A stretch of 64,000 nucleotides of DNA, taken from the NCBI GenBank assembly GCA_004297825.1, contig SCSX01000078.1, positions 1-64,000 on the forward strand, given 5' to 3'. Under the pieces are notes generated by a model. The model made no database searches. It was not told the origin of the DNA and saw nothing but the letters and a program-made list of their open reading frames with translations. This stretch comes from Spirochaetota bacterium (GTDB lineage Bacteria > Spirochaetota > UBA4802 > UBA5368). Below, one piece after another: positions 33,614 to 42,884 of the stretch (positions within the stretch are counted from its first letter, which is position 1; the number at the start of each line of letters is the position of its first letter). The position numbers and the translations under genes were made by a program.

Positions 33614-33850
33614 ATGAGGATTGAACGCGGCACACTCGGCTACTTTATCACCTTTCTGATCCTGGGAGGGGTACTGGGTTCCGCGCTCGGGACGCTTGTC
33701 GTGAAGCTCGCACCGTCGCTCGCGGCGGTCAACGCGAACCTCACCGGCGCCCTGGCCCTCAACCTCGAGATCGTGAGCTTCGGCATCAAGGTAACGCTCG
33801 CCTCTCTCGCGGGAATGGTGCTCGGGATCGTGATCTTCCTGAGGGTCTAA
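33614..33850 (+). CDS. DUF4321 small membrane protein
   Basis: 78 residues with two helices: LGYFITFLILGGVLGSALG and IKVTLASLAGMVLGIVIFLRV. This layout, with the second half LEIVSFGIKVTL, matches DUF4321. Function unknown. Start ATG 33614 has no clear ribosome binding site. It is the first gene of the core region; a hairpin GCCGC-ACCT-GCGGC (33860-33873) follows its stop. Confidence 0.75.
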   Translation: MRIERGTLGYFITFLILGGVLGSALGTLVVKLAPSLAAVNANLTGALALNLEIVSFGIKVTLASLAGMVLGIVIFLRV

Positions 33851-33878
33851 CACGGCAGGGCCGCACCTGCGGCTATCT

Positions 33879-34059
33879 CGCGCCTCCTTCGTCGTACCGG
33901 GAAGCGCATACGTTTAAACCGGCATTGCGCCGGTTGCCACATGCCCGAGTAAAGTCCGTACGCATCTGGCGAATCGATCTTTAGGTCACCTATGGGGAGG
34001 GTTAACGCTCTACGGGGACCGGAAGCACAGCACATCAACATGTGGGGTGCGGAGGCGCG
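33879..34059 (+). ncRNA. Candidate structured RNA upstream of rpsB
   Basis: CGCGCCTCC (33879-33887) pairs perfectly with GGAGGCGCG (34051-34059), closing about 180 bases. Inside, AACCGGC-ATTGC-GCCGGTT and GCAC-AG-CACAT-CAAC-ATGTG-GG-GTGC form hairpins, and CGTAC...GTACG with CGGG...CCCG can form a longer stem. The 3' arm can alternatively pair as GGCGC (34054-34058) with GCGCC (34075-34079). The size resembles 6S RNA, but I cannot assign a family; an rpsB leader is the other option. Confidence 0.4.
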
Positions 34060-34156
34060 CGTTTCATTTCGTTGCGCCCAAAACCGCATACCGGCTTATG
34101 AGTGATACTTGTCCCTCGCGCGGCGCGGGAAATCTTATGAAATGGGGGTACTATCA

Positions 34157-35032
34157 TTGGCAGTAGTATCTATGAAAGCTCTATTGGAATCGGGCGTGCA
34201 CTTCGGCCACCAGACGAGGCGGTGGAATCCCCGGATGGCGCAGTATATCTTCACCGCACGTAATGGGATCCATATTATCGACCTGCAGAAAACCATGCAG
34301 CGTTTGAAAGTGGCATACCAGGGTATGAAGGAAGTCGCCGCGAACGGGGGCAAGGTCCTCTTCGTGGGCACCAAGAAGCAGGCCCAGGCGGCCATCGAGG
34401 AATACTCGAAGAAATGCGGCATGTTCTACGTTGCCGAGCGCTGGCTTGGGGGGCTCCTCACGAATTACCACACGGTGAGCCATTCCATCCAGAGGCTCAA
34501 GAACCTCGAAAAGATGTCCGAGACGGGCCAGTGGGACGCCGAGACGAAGAAGGAGATTCTGGACCTCTCGAACGAGCTCAAGAAGAAGCAGAAGGTGCTC
34601 TCCGGCATCAAGGACATGGGCAAGCTTCCCGACGCGCTCTTCATAATCGATCCCAAGCGCGAGGCGATCGCCGTCAACGAGGCGAGGAAGCTCGGTATCC
34701 CGATCTTCGCGGTGGTTGACACCAACTGCAATCCCGACGAGATCGATTTTCCCGTTCCCGGCAATGACGACGCCATAAGGGCGATATCGCTCTTCCTGGA
34801 CGCGATGTCGCGCGCGATCATCGAGGGCCAGTCCGGCGGACAGTCCGAGGCCGAGGAAATCCTCGAGATGGCCGCAGAGGTGGAAGAGGGAGCAGGAGAG
34901 CCCGCAGCAGCCGCGGCCGCCCCGCCCGAGAAGGAAGAGGCGCCCACCGAGCTCAAGAAGGTCACCGAGGCGAAGGAAGAGTACCGTCAGCGCTACGAGG
35001 ACGAGTTCAGCGCCGACAAGGATAAGTGGTAG
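34157..35032 (+). CDS. rpsB: 30S ribosomal protein S2
   Basis: 291 residues. [26 protein letters not shown] and [15 protein letters not shown] identify S2, with the RWLGGLLTN and [25 protein letters not shown] segments. The start is TTG 34157, matching the usual protein start and preceded by GGGGG; an upstream ATG at 34142 would add five residues. A C-terminal tail of about 55 residues, Glu/Ala-rich then [18 protein letters not shown], extends beyond the normal S2 end, as in some spirochaetes. First gene of a canonical operon. Confidence 0.95.
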   Translation: MAVVSMKALLESGVHFGHQTRRWNPRMAQYIFTARNGIHIIDLQKTMQRLKVAYQGMKEVAANGGKVLFVGTKKQAQAAIEEYSKKCGMFYVAERWLGGLLTNYHTVSHSIQRLKNLEKMSETGQWDAETKKEILDLSNELKKKQKVLSGIKDMGKLPDALFIIDPKREAIAVNEARKLGIPIFAVVDTNCNPDEIDFPVPGNDDAIRAISLFLDAMSRAIIEGQSGGQSEAEEILEMAAEVEEGAGEPAAAAAAPPEKEEAPTELKKVTEAKEEYRQRYEDEFSADKDKW

Positions 35033-35092
35033 GCTGCCGGCGCCTTTCAAGGCGTTCGGGTCCGATAATTACCTAATACAAGGAGAATCACC

Positions 35093-35689
35093 GTGGCTGA
35101 TGTAACACCCGACATGATAAAAGAACTAAGGGAGAAAACCCAGGCGGGGATGATGGACTGCAAGAAGGCCCTCACCGAATGCATGGGCGATCTCGAGCAG
35201 GCCGCCGACTACCTTCGCAAGAAGGGCCTGGCGTCCGCGAACAAGAAGGCGTCCCGCGAGGCGCGGGAGGGCATGATCGCCACCTACATCCACAACAACG
35301 CCAAGCTGGGTGTCCTCATGGAGCTCAACTGCGAGACCGACTTCGTCGCGCGTAACGCGGATTTCCAGGAACTGGGCAAGGACCTCTGCATGCAGGTCGC
35401 CGCGTCCAACCCGCTGTACGTCGACGTGGAGGACGTGCCCGCCGCCGAGATCGAGCGGGAGAAGGACATTTACCGCGAACAGATGAAGGAATCGGGCAAG
35501 CCCGCGAACGTCGTCGAAAAGATCGTCGAGGGCAAGCTCACCAAATTCTACGCGGAGGTGTGCCTCCTGGAGCAGGAGTACATCAAGGACCCCAAGGTGA
35601 AGATCCGCGACCTCATCAAGAACAAGATCGCGACCTACGGCGAGAACATCACCGTGGGAAGATTCACGCGCTACAAGATAGGGAAGTAG
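35093..35689 (+). CDS. tsf: Elongation factor Ts (short form)
   Basis: 198 residues. [26 protein letters not shown] is the UBA-like start; [12 protein letters not shown] is the core signature with the Asp-Phe pair that contacts EF-Tu. Most bacteria carry about 290 residues; the 200-residue form lacking the second core subdomain is found in Leptospira and a few other lineages. GTG start with AGGAGA ahead. It catalyses GDP/GTP exchange on EF-Tu. Confidence 0.95.
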   Translation: MADVTPDMIKELREKTQAGMMDCKKALTECMGDLEQAADYLRKKGLASANKKASREAREGMIATYIHNNAKLGVLMELNCETDFVARNADFQELGKDLCMQVAASNPLYVDVEDVPAAEIEREKDIYREQMKESGKPANVVEKIVEGKLTKFYAEVCLLEQEYIKDPKVKIRDLIKNKIATYGENITVGRFTRYKIGK

Positions 35690-35690
35690 G

Positions 35691-36422
35691 ATGGCACCGG
35701 ACGGAGCTCCGGGCAATCCCGGATATTCCCGGATACTGCTAAAGCTCAGCGGGGAGGCGCTCGCGGGCGACGAGAAGGCGGGCATAAACCCGGCGGTCGT
35801 CGCGCGCATCGCCCTCGAGATTGCGGAGGTCCACCGGACGGGCGTGCAGATCGCCATGGTTATCGGCGGGGGAAACATCTTCCGCGGAACCACGGGCAAG
35901 GCGCTCGGGATGGACCAGGCGACCGGGGACTCCATGGGCATGCTTGCGACGGTCATCAATTCGCTCGCCGTGCAGGACGCGCTCGAAAAGAACGGCGTCC
36001 CCACGAGGGTGATGACCGCCGTCGAGATGCGCTCGTTCGCGGAGCCCTACATCCGCCGCAAGGCGATCCGCCACTTGGAAAAGGGGCGCGCGGTGATCAT
36101 CGCCGCGGGCACCGGCAACCCGTTCTTCACCACCGACACCGCCGCGGGTCTCAGGGCGATAGAGGTGGGCGCACAGGTTTTATTGAAGGCGACGCGCGTT
36201 GACGGCGTGTACGACAGCGATCCTGAAAAAAACCCCCGGGCCGTGAAAATTGCTTCCATCGGGTACCGGGAGGTGATAGAACGTCAGCTCAGGGTAATGG
36301 ACCTCACAGCGATCTCGCTGTGCATGGACAACAAGCTGCCCATCATCGTCTTCAACCTTTTCAACCATGGCTCCATCCGCCGCATCGCGGCGGGAGAGGA
36401 GCTTGGAACCAGAATATCCTGA
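35691..36422 (+). CDS. pyrH: UMP kinase
   Basis: 243 residues. [43 protein letters not shown] and [17 protein letters not shown] are the amino-acid-kinase motifs of PyrH. It phosphorylates UMP to UDP and is regulated by GTP and UTP in the family. Starts one base after the tsf stop. Confidence 0.95.
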   Translation: MAPDGAPGNPGYSRILLKLSGEALAGDEKAGINPAVVARIALEIAEVHRTGVQIAMVIGGGNIFRGTTGKALGMDQATGDSMGMLATVINSLAVQDALEKNGVPTRVMTAVEMRSFAEPYIRRKAIRHLEKGRAVIIAAGTGNPFFTTDTAAGLRAIEVGAQVLLKATRVDGVYDSDPEKNPRAVKIASIGYREVIERQLRVMDLTAISLCMDNKLPIIVFNLFNHGSIRRIAAGEELGTRIS

Positions 36423-36444
36423 TGCATGAACGCTGGGGGAGAAT

Positions 36445-37002
36445 ATGATAGATGAAATAATCTCCGACGTGGAGGGGCGGATGAAGAAAAGCATCCAGGC
36501 CCTCGAAAAGGACTTCGGGGCCATCCGTACCGGGCGCGCGAATCCCGCCATCTTCGACGGGGTCAGGGCCGACGTGTACGGTTCCATCATGCCGCTCAAT
36601 CAGCTCGCCACCATTTCGTGCCCCGAGCCCAGGCTGGTCGTCATCCAGCCCTGGGACCGCAGCACGCTCGGGGCGATCGAGAAGGCCATTTTGAAATCGG
36701 ACCTCTCGCTCAACCCCAACAACGACGGCAACCTGATCCGCATACAGATCCCGGACCTTACCGAGGAGCGCCGCAGGGAATACGTCAAGCTCGCCCGGCA
36801 GAAGGCCGAGGAGTGCAGGGTTTCGATCCGCAATGTGCGGCGCGACGGGAACGAAATGGTAAAGGAACTCGAAAAGAGCAAGGACATCTCCGAGGACGAT
36901 TCCAAGGGTGCGGCAGGTCGCATACAGAAGCTCACCGATAAGTACACGGAAGAAGTCCAGAAGACGGTCGACAACAAGGAAAAGGAGATCATGCACGTCT
37001 GA
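36445..37002 (+). CDS. frr: Ribosome recycling factor
   Basis: 185 residues. MKKSIQALEKDFGAIRTGRANPAIFDGVRADVYGS, PLNQLATISCPEPRLVVIQPWDRS and NDGNLIRIQIPDLTEERRREYVKLARQKAEE are the RRF pattern. With EF-G it splits the post-termination ribosome. GGGGGAGAAT precedes ATG 36445. Confidence 0.95.
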   Translation: MIDEIISDVEGRMKKSIQALEKDFGAIRTGRANPAIFDGVRADVYGSIMPLNQLATISCPEPRLVVIQPWDRSTLGAIEKAILKSDLSLNPNNDGNLIRIQIPDLTEERRREYVKLARQKAEECRVSIRNVRRDGNEMVKELEKSKDISEDDSKGAAGRIQKLTDKYTEEVQKTVDNKEKEIMHV

Positions 37003-37011
37003 TACGCGTGC

Positions 37012-37767
37012 ATGATCCCCTCCCGTCAAGGAACCCGAAACCGCGTGGCACACAGGGACTACCAAAGCCTGCTGGACAGAACGAGGATTCCCTCGCATGT
37101 CGCCATAATTATGGACGGTAACGGGCGATGGGCCACGCGGCGCGGTCTCTCGCGCCTGGAGGGACACCGGCGCGGGGCGCAGGTGGTCGAGTCGCTCATG
37201 GACGCCGCGCTCGAGCTTGGCATCAAGGTCGTGTCCCTGTACGCGTTTTCGACCGAGAACTGGTCCCGCCCGCGGGAGGAGATCCGGGGGCTCTGGAAGC
37301 TCCTGGAGCTCTTCTTCGAATCCAATATCGAAAAGCTCAAAAAGCGCGGAATCCGGGTAAGGCACACCGGGAGCGAAAAGCACCTTCCCGCGGATACCCT
37401 TGAGGTGATCCGGCGCGCGGTGCGGGATACGCGAAGGAACAAAAAAATAGTCCTCAACTTCTGCCTCAACTACGGCGGGCGCCAGGAGATCGTCGACGCG
37501 GTGAACGCCTGGGCGGCGAAGCGGGGAGATTCGGAAAAGATGACTGCGGAAAAAATGCGCCGCCATCTTTATTCCCCGGACCTTCCCGACGTCGACCTGC
37601 TTATCAGGACAAGCGGGGAATACCGCCTGAGCAACTTCCTGCTATGGCAGCTCGCCTACGCCGAGCTTGTCTTCGTGAAGGTGCTCTGGCCGGATTTCGG
37701 CGCGCGGCACCTGTACCGCACCATATACGAATACCAGAACAGGGAAAGGAGATTCGGGGGATTATGA
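37012..37767 (+). CDS. uppS: Isoprenyl transferase (undecaprenyl diphosphate synthase)
   Basis: 251 residues. HVAIIMDGNGRWATRRGLSRLEGHRRG holds the catalytic Asp and substrate site; LYAFSTENWSRP and LLIRTSGEYRLSNFLLWQLAYAELVF are further signatures. Makes the C55 lipid carrier for peptidoglycan and glycans. Starts nine bases after frr; overlaps cdsA by four bases. Confidence 0.95.
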   Translation: MIPSRQGTRNRVAHRDYQSLLDRTRIPSHVAIIMDGNGRWATRRGLSRLEGHRRGAQVVESLMDAALELGIKVVSLYAFSTENWSRPREEIRGLWKLLELFFESNIEKLKKRGIRVRHTGSEKHLPADTLEVIRRAVRDTRRNKKIVLNFCLNYGGRQEIVDAVNAWAAKRGDSEKMTAEKMRRHLYSPDLPDVDLLIRTSGEYRLSNFLLWQLAYAELVFVKVLWPDFGARHLYRTIYEYQNRERRFGGL

Positions 37768-38639
37768 GCGAAACAGCGAAGCGCATTGCGAGCGCGGTAG
37801 TGGCACTTCCGGTATACCTCTACGGGTTCGCGACGGACCAGTTTCAGTACATTCCCATACTCGTCATTTCGACGATCATTTCGCTCGGCTGCCTCTGGGA
37901 GTATTATCAGATTGCGGGGAAGGATGAAAAACGGAAACCGTTCATCGCCGTCGGAATGATAGTGGGCACGCTCGTCAATATCATCATGTACCTGTACGCG
38001 TTCGGCAAGGTGCTGGGGTATTCGGCCTATATCCAGAATTTCGACGCCCGCGTGCTTCTGGCGATTCTTACCCTGGGGCTGGCAGCGCTGGTCACGCTCC
38101 AGATTTTCAAGCGTCCCATCGAGGGAGGGATATATTCCCTTGCGGTGACCGTATTCGGCGTCATATTCCTTGTTTTTTCATTTTCCCATATCATACTCCT
38201 CAAGTCGCTGCGTGACGGCTTCTACTACATCCTCATCCTGAATGCGGCCGTGATGCTGAACGACACCTTCGCGTATTTTGGCGGGGTGAATTTCGGAAAG
38301 CACAAGGCCGGCTTCGCGGTGTCTCCCAACAAGTCGTGGGAGGGTTACTTCTCGGGGCTCCTGGGAACGGTCCTCGCGATGATACTCTTCAGCCAGGGCA
38401 TCGAGGCGTTCGCGGGGAAGGAGCTTTTTACCACGATTGAAGCGACCCTCCTGGGCATCGCCCTCTCGGTGATCGGCAATATCGGCGACCTCGCGGAATC
38501 GGCGATCAAGCGGGACGGCGCCATCAAGGATTCCGGCTCCCTCATCCCGGGGCACGGAGGCTTCTGGGACGTATTTGACGCGCTCGTCTTGACGATGCCG
38601 CTGTTCTATTATTACCTCGTACTTACCGGCGCACAGTAA
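37764..38639 (+). CDS. cdsA: Phosphatidate cytidylyltransferase
   Basis: 291 residues, about eight helices. The C-terminal SAIKRDGAIKDSGSLIPGHGGFWDVFDALVL is the CdsA signature; NDTFAYFGGVNFGKHK is the other conserved segment. Converts phosphatidate and CTP to CDP-diacylglycerol. ATG 37764 overlaps the uppS stop. Confidence 0.95.
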   Translation: MSETAKRIASAVVALPVYLYGFATDQFQYIPILVISTIISLGCLWEYYQIAGKDEKRKPFIAVGMIVGTLVNIIMYLYAFGKVLGYSAYIQNFDARVLLAILTLGLAALVTLQIFKRPIEGGIYSLAVTVFGVIFLVFSFSHIILLKSLRDGFYYILILNAAVMLNDTFAYFGGVNFGKHKAGFAVSPNKSWEGYFSGLLGTVLAMILFSQGIEAFAGKELFTTIEATLLGIALSVIGNIGDLAESAIKRDGAIKDSGSLIPGHGGFWDVFDALVLTMPLFYYYLVLTGAQ

Positions 38640-38648
38640 GCGCGGCGG

Positions 38649-39809
38649 ATGTCACGCACCGTAACCATCCTGGGCTCGACCGGATCGATAGGCGTATCGG
38701 CCCTCCGGGTCCTGGGGCATTTCCGGGACGAGTTCAGGGTACTGGGCCTGAGTTGCAACCGGAACCTCGAGCTTCTGGCGCGTCAGATACGCGAGTTCTC
38801 CCCGCGCGCCGTCGCGGTAGGAGCCCCGGACCTGGTTAAAACGGCGCGATTCTCGGCCCTCCGTGAAACTTTTCCGTCCGTGGAGTTTCTTACCGGTCCT
38901 GAAGGGATTCGGGAGCTTGCCTCCCGGGAAGCAGATATCCTGGTGTCGGCGCTCGTGGGCGCCGCGGGGCTGTTGCCGACGCTGGCCGCCCTGCCGCATG
39001 TGAAGCGCGTAGCACTGGCGAACAAGGAGACCCTGGTGATGGCCGGGGAGTTATTTATGAAGCGTGTCGCCGAATGCGGCGTCGAGCTCATTCCCGTCGA
39101 CAGTGAGCACAGCGCGGTGTTCTCACTGCTTGACCGGGTCGGGAAGGAAGACCTGGCGCGGATCGTGCTCACGGCGTCGGGGGGGAGCCTGCGTGACCGT
39201 CCCGCCGCGGAGCTCGCGAGCGTGACTCCCGCCGAGGCGCTCGCGCATCCCACGTGGAGCATGGGGAGCAAGATCACCATCGATTCGGCGACGATGATGA
39301 ACAAGGGGCTCGAGGTGATAGAGGCACACCATCTTTTTGGAGCCGCGTACGACATAATCGACGTGGTGCTGCATCCCGAGAGCGTTGTACACTCGATGGT
39401 GGAGGCGCGGGACGGCGGCATCTACGCATTCCTGAGCGTGACCGATATGGCCCTCCCCATCATGAACGCGCTCATGCACCCGGAAAAGCGCGCCAACCCG
39501 TTCGGGCGCCTGGACCTTGCGGGCGTGGGGCGACTTACATTCGGGCAGTGTGACAGTATAAAATTTCCCGCGCTGGAACTCTGCTACCGGGCGGGACGCG
39601 CGGGCGGGACGCTCCCCGCGGTGCTCAACGGCGCCAACGAGGTGGCGGTCGGGCTTTTCCTTAACCACGAGATCCGCTTCACGGATATCGTGAGGACGGT
39701 GGAGCGGGTAATGGACGAACATGTCCCGGAGAGCGGAACCGGGATCGAGGACATCTTTCGCGCCGACGAATGGGCGCGGGAGAGAGCATATACAATCGCG
39801 AGAGGTTAA
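38649..39809 (+). CDS. dxr: 1-deoxy-D-xylulose 5-phosphate reductoisomerase
   Basis: 386 residues. TILGSTGSIGVSALRVL binds NADPH; ALANKETLVMAGE, IPVDSEHSAVFSLL, TASGGSLRD and SMGSKITIDSATMMNKGLEVIEAHHLF are the catalytic and substrate segments. Second step of the MEP isoprenoid pathway, feeding the isoprenoid supply for UppS. Four-gene coupling with cdsA and rseP. Confidence 0.97.
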   Translation: MSRTVTILGSTGSIGVSALRVLGHFRDEFRVLGLSCNRNLELLARQIREFSPRAVAVGAPDLVKTARFSALRETFPSVEFLTGPEGIRELASREADILVSALVGAAGLLPTLAALPHVKRVALANKETLVMAGELFMKRVAECGVELIPVDSEHSAVFSLLDRVGKEDLARIVLTASGGSLRDRPAAELASVTPAEALAHPTWSMGSKITIDSATMMNKGLEVIEAHHLFGAAYDIIDVVLHPESVVHSMVEARDGGIYAFLSVTDMALPIMNALMHPEKRANPFGRLDLAGVGRLTFGQCDSIKFPALELCYRAGRAGGTLPAVLNGANEVAVGLFLNHEIRFTDIVRTVERVMDEHVPESGTGIEDIFRADEWARERAYTIARG

Positions 39810-39812
39810 GAA

Positions 39813-41381
39813 ATGGCAACACTTACGTATATACTCGCTGCCGTGGTGCTCCTGGGGCTGTGCATCTTCGTGCACGAGCTGGGACACCTGCTTGGCGGCA
39901 GGCTGGTCGGCATCCGGGCGAGGATATTCTCGATCGGCTACGGGAAGGGAATTTTGAAAAAGGAGATCGGCGGCACGACCTACCAGGTCACGCTCATCCC
40001 CCTGGGCGGATACTGTGCGTTCTACGGGGAGGACCCGTCGGAAGAGCGCAAGGGCGAGGCATACGAGTTCCTGAGCGCCCCGCCGCTCCGGCGCATCGTC
40101 CCGGTCGTCATGGGACCGCTCTTCAACCTGTTTTTCGGCATCGTGCTTTTTTTCGTCATGAACATGGCGGGATATTCGGTTGAAACGAACCGCGTCATCA
40201 TCCCGGAAGAGTTTAAGTCCGGTGACTATGTCTCCCCGGCGCACACGGCGGGCATCGTGAGCGGGGACAGGATCGTGGGAATCAACGATAAGAAGATCGC
40301 CGGGTTTTCGGACATCCAGAGCGCGATCGTGTTTTCGAACGGCGAGCCGGTCCGCATAAAAGCGGAGCGCGCGGGCGAATCGAAGGAATACACGGTAAAG
40401 CCGCAGAAGTTTTCGGAAAAGGGATATTACACGATAGGTGTGATGCCCTACGGCGAACGGGTGCTCGTGGTGCGGGTGCTCGACAGCGAGGCGGCCGCGA
40501 AAGCGGGCCTGGAGCAGTTCGACGAGGTGAAATCGATCGACGGGAAGGCGGTGAAGTCGCCTGCCGAATTCACCGACTACGTGCGCGCGCACGCGGACAA
40601 GCCCCTCATGCTCAAGATCGTGCGCGCGGGTCGCGATCATGACATACTGGTGACGCCGCGCTCCCGAGAGCTCCTGCGCATAAAGGATTTCGTGGACGAC
40701 AGGTTCCCGGCCGAAAAGCGCGACGTGACGGTGGACAAGCTCGACCTCGTGAAAACGGGAATCTCCCGGGGAACGGTAAGGCTGAACGGCGAAACCGTGT
40801 CCTCGATCGAGGCCTTCGAGAAGAAGCTCGCGGGACTCAAGGGAACGACGGTGCGCATCGAAAACGCGGGTGGCTCGTACCGCGGCGTGGTCGCCTACGA
40901 ACGGTCGGGATTCGTGGGAATCGAGACCGCGATCGCGCCCGAGATGACGGATCTCAAGTACGGCCTTGCCGAGGGTTTCGTGAAATCGCTCACCGATCCC
41001 TTCGACTTCATCGTGATGAACCTCAAGGGCATGGGCATGCTCTTTTCCGGGGAGCTTGACGTGCGTCAGAATCTTTCGGGGCCCATACGCATCGCGAAGA
41101 TCGCGGGCGATACCGCGTATTACCGCGGCATCTCGGCCTTCATCGTGCTCATGGCGAAGATATCCATCATCCTCATGGTGATGAACCTCCTCCCGATCCC
41201 CGCGGTGGACGGGAGCTTCATCCTGTTCTTCCTGTTCGAGGCGCTGGTGGGCAAGCCCATAAGCCAGAAGGTGATGGAGCGCATCCAGTTCGTGGGAGTG
41301 GCGCTTCTCATCGTGGTGGGGGTGCTCGTCATATTTAACGACCTGAGCTTCCTGCCATTCTTCCAGAACATGTTCAACTGA
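39813..41381 (+). CDS. rseP: Site-2 intramembrane protease RseP with two PDZ domains
   Basis: 522 residues. CIFVHELGHLLGGRLVGIRARIFSIGYGKG has the zinc-binding HELGH at about residues 21-25 in the first helix; NLLPIPAVDGS near residue 460 supplies the third ligand Asp. Two PDZ-like domains lie between (around residues 140-215 and 215-300), as in E. coli RseP, and a third beta-rich segment follows them. Cleaves membrane-bound regulators and signal peptides in the inner membrane. Ends the operon. Confidence 0.95.
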   Translation: MATLTYILAAVVLLGLCIFVHELGHLLGGRLVGIRARIFSIGYGKGILKKEIGGTTYQVTLIPLGGYCAFYGEDPSEERKGEAYEFLSAPPLRRIVPVVMGPLFNLFFGIVLFFVMNMAGYSVETNRVIIPEEFKSGDYVSPAHTAGIVSGDRIVGINDKKIAGFSDIQSAIVFSNGEPVRIKAERAGESKEYTVKPQKFSEKGYYTIGVMPYGERVLVVRVLDSEAAAKAGLEQFDEVKSIDGKAVKSPAEFTDYVRAHADKPLMLKIVRAGRDHDILVTPRSRELLRIKDFVDDRFPAEKRDVTVDKLDLVKTGISRGTVRLNGETVSSIEAFEKKLAGLKGTTVRIENAGGSYRGVVAYERSGFVGIETAIAPEMTDLKYGLAEGFVKSLTDPFDFIVMNLKGMGMLFSGELDVRQNLSGPIRIAKIAGDTAYYRGISAFIVLMAKISIILMVMNLLPIPAVDGSFILFFLFEALVGKPISQKVMERIQFVGVALLIVVGVLVIFNDLSFLPFFQNMFN

Positions 41382-41392
41382 CGCGTAGTCCA

Positions 41393-41429
41393 CACCGTAG
41401 AGACGTCCCGCCGGGACGTCTCTACGGTG
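41393..41429 (+). terminator. Hairpin ending the rpsB-rseP operon
   Basis: CACCGTAGAGACGTCCCG (41393-41410) and CGGGACGTCTCTACGGTG (41412-41429) form a perfect 18-bp stem with one unpaired base. No T-run follows; the GTAGAGACG core is a common repeat type, and the weaker hairpin at 4190 has a related TAGAGGCG stem. It lies between converging genes and could serve both. Confidence 0.6.
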
Positions 41430-41448
41430 CGACCGGCCGGCGAATCGG

Positions 41449-42192
41449 CTAGAGAATAAGCGGCAGCTTCTCCAGCAGCGCTTTCATGATGGTTCTGCAC
41501 GCCTCTTCGAACGCGCCCAGATTCCCGTAGGTTTCGCTCCCCTTCGCGTCCACGATGTCGGACACCCCGCGCAGGATCACCAGGCGTGTCCCGTTCTTCT
41601 TCGCCACGTGCGCGATGGCGCTCGATTCCCAGTCGCCCGCGACCGCGCCGTATTTCCGGACAAGCCCGGGGATGTTTTTGGGGTCGATATCCTGGTCGGC
41701 GGAGACCACGATTCCCCTGGATATCTCCGGGTCCAGGATGATCGGGGCCTCGGGCGAGGAGCTGTAATAGTCGATCGCCTCGGCGCCGTCCCCCATGAGC
41801 TCGTGGATGTCATAGGTGACGGTCCTCGTGACAAGCAGTATCTGCCCCTTGCGCGCCTTCCCGGCGAATCCGCCCGCGGTCCCGATATTGACGAGCAGGG
41901 TGGGATTCCACCTGGTTATCGCGTACTGGGTCGAGGCCGCGGCGTCTATCTTCCCCCATCCCCCGTGGAAAAAAAGCACCTGTCTGGCGGCGCCGTCCCC
42001 GCCCGTGATCTCGCGAAAGAAATATTCGCCGTATGGGGTTTTCTCGAGCCGGGAGGGCGGGGGGGAAAGGACTTCCTTGAGGGCGGCCCATTCGGCGTTC
42101 GCGGAGACCAGTATCACCACGCCCGGGGATTTCGAGGGCGCGCACGAACACACGGCCAGGGCCGCGATGAGAAACGTTAGGCGATATTTCAT
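41449..42192 (-). CDS. Exported nucleoside phosphorylase/nucleosidase-like lipoprotein
   Basis: 247 residues. A signal peptide ends LAVCSC, a lipobox. The rest is a PNP_UDP_1/MTAN fold: VNIGTAGGFAGKARKGQILLVTRTV, DWESSAIAHVAKKNGTRLVILRGVSDI, where the catalytic Asp region reads RGVSD. Family members cleave the glycosidic bond of nucleosides. Exported versions are less common. It converges on rseP. Confidence 0.75.
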   Translation of the reverse strand: MKYRLTFLIAALAVCSCAPSKSPGVVILVSANAEWAALKEVLSPPPSRLEKTPYGEYFFREITGGDGAARQVLFFHGGWGKIDAAASTQYAITRWNPTLLVNIGTAGGFAGKARKGQILLVTRTVTYDIHELMGDGAEAIDYYSSSPEAPIILDPEISRGIVVSADQDIDPKNIPGLVRKYGAVAGDWESSAIAHVAKKNGTRLVILRGVSDIVDAKGSETYGNLGAFEEACRTIMKALLEKLPLIL

Positions 42193-42294
42193 GACGATGC
42201 TCCTGTTCGGGCATCGCGATGCGGCGGACGCCCGTTGATTGTATGCCGCGGAAATCTTGAAATCGCCATCGAATCGCCGGGACCGATACGCCCG

Positions 42295-42882
42295 TCATAA
42301 TTCGGGGAGCACCTTGTCCGCGATAAAGTCCGCGAACGCGCCGCGGAGCCTCCTGATATTGGCGACGATATTGAAATCGCTGGAATGGTCCGGGGTATCG
42401 CTCACGAACTTGAACAGGTGACAGCGCGCCCCGTAGAGCCGCGCCGCCTGCACGACCGCGGCGCCCTCCATGTCGGCGAGCTGGGCGAGGAGGGAGACGG
42501 CGCGGCGCTCCTCCTCCGTCACCATGGGCCGGTCCTGGGTGGCGAGCGTCGCCCCGGCGACACCCTCAAGCGTGTCGGGAAGAAGCGTCCGCAGGCCCCT
42601 CCCGATGAGCTTCGGCCGGTCGGGCTCGACCGCGCGGGTAACCTGGTATATCCCGCCCAGGGGTAATTCGCGCGTGAGCGCGCCGGCCGCGCCGGCGTTG
42701 AGAATCACCCGCGCGCCGTGATGAACGACGAGCTCGGCGGCGGCCATCGCCGCGTGCGCCTTGCCTATCCCTGAAATGACGAGCGTATGCGTTCCGCCCG
42801 CGTAGACGCGGAAGGGCCGCTTGATCAAGAGCTTCAGGCCGAGCGCGCGGATGAGCGGCTGCGCCTCGAGCATGGTCGCCAT
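42295..42882 (-). CDS. mqnB: Futalosine hydrolase MqnB-like
   Basis: 195 residues. Nucleosidase fold with VISGIGKAHAAMAAAELV, INAGAAGAL and DMEGAAVVQAARLYGARCHLFKFVSDTPD, the last with the catalytic Asp. Its adjacency to mqnD (two bases apart, same strand) supports futalosine hydrolase, which releases hypoxanthine to give dehypoxanthine futalosine in menaquinone synthesis. Start ATG 42882 follows AGGGGA. By sequence alone another MTAN-type nucleosidase is possible. Confidence 0.8.
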   Translation of the reverse strand: MATMLEAQPLIRALGLKLLIKRPFRVYAGGTHTLVISGIGKAHAAMAAAELVVHHGARVILNAGAAGALTRELPLGGIYQVTRAVEPDRPKLIGRGLRTLLPDTLEGVAGATLATQDRPMVTEEERRAVSLLAQLADMEGAAVVQAARLYGARCHLFKFVSDTPDHSSDFNIVANIRRLRGAFADFIADKVLPEL

Positions 42883-42884
42883 GA

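Noticed and set aside
33879-34059. SRP RNA (4.5S), RNase P or tmRNA
   Set aside because: The GGAAGCAC segment lacks the SRP GGAA tetraloop context, the length is too short for RNase P, and no tmRNA 3' end is present. A 6S identity could not be confirmed by eye.
34109-34156. Upstream in-frame starts for S2
   Set aside because: The added residues do not match S2, and TTG 34157 has the better ribosome binding site.
39123-41393. 756-codon minus-strand frame, and similar ones at 44569-46206, 52907-54316 and 56320-57975
   Set aside because: Each lies opposite a clearly identified gene in GC-rich DNA and shows no family signature.
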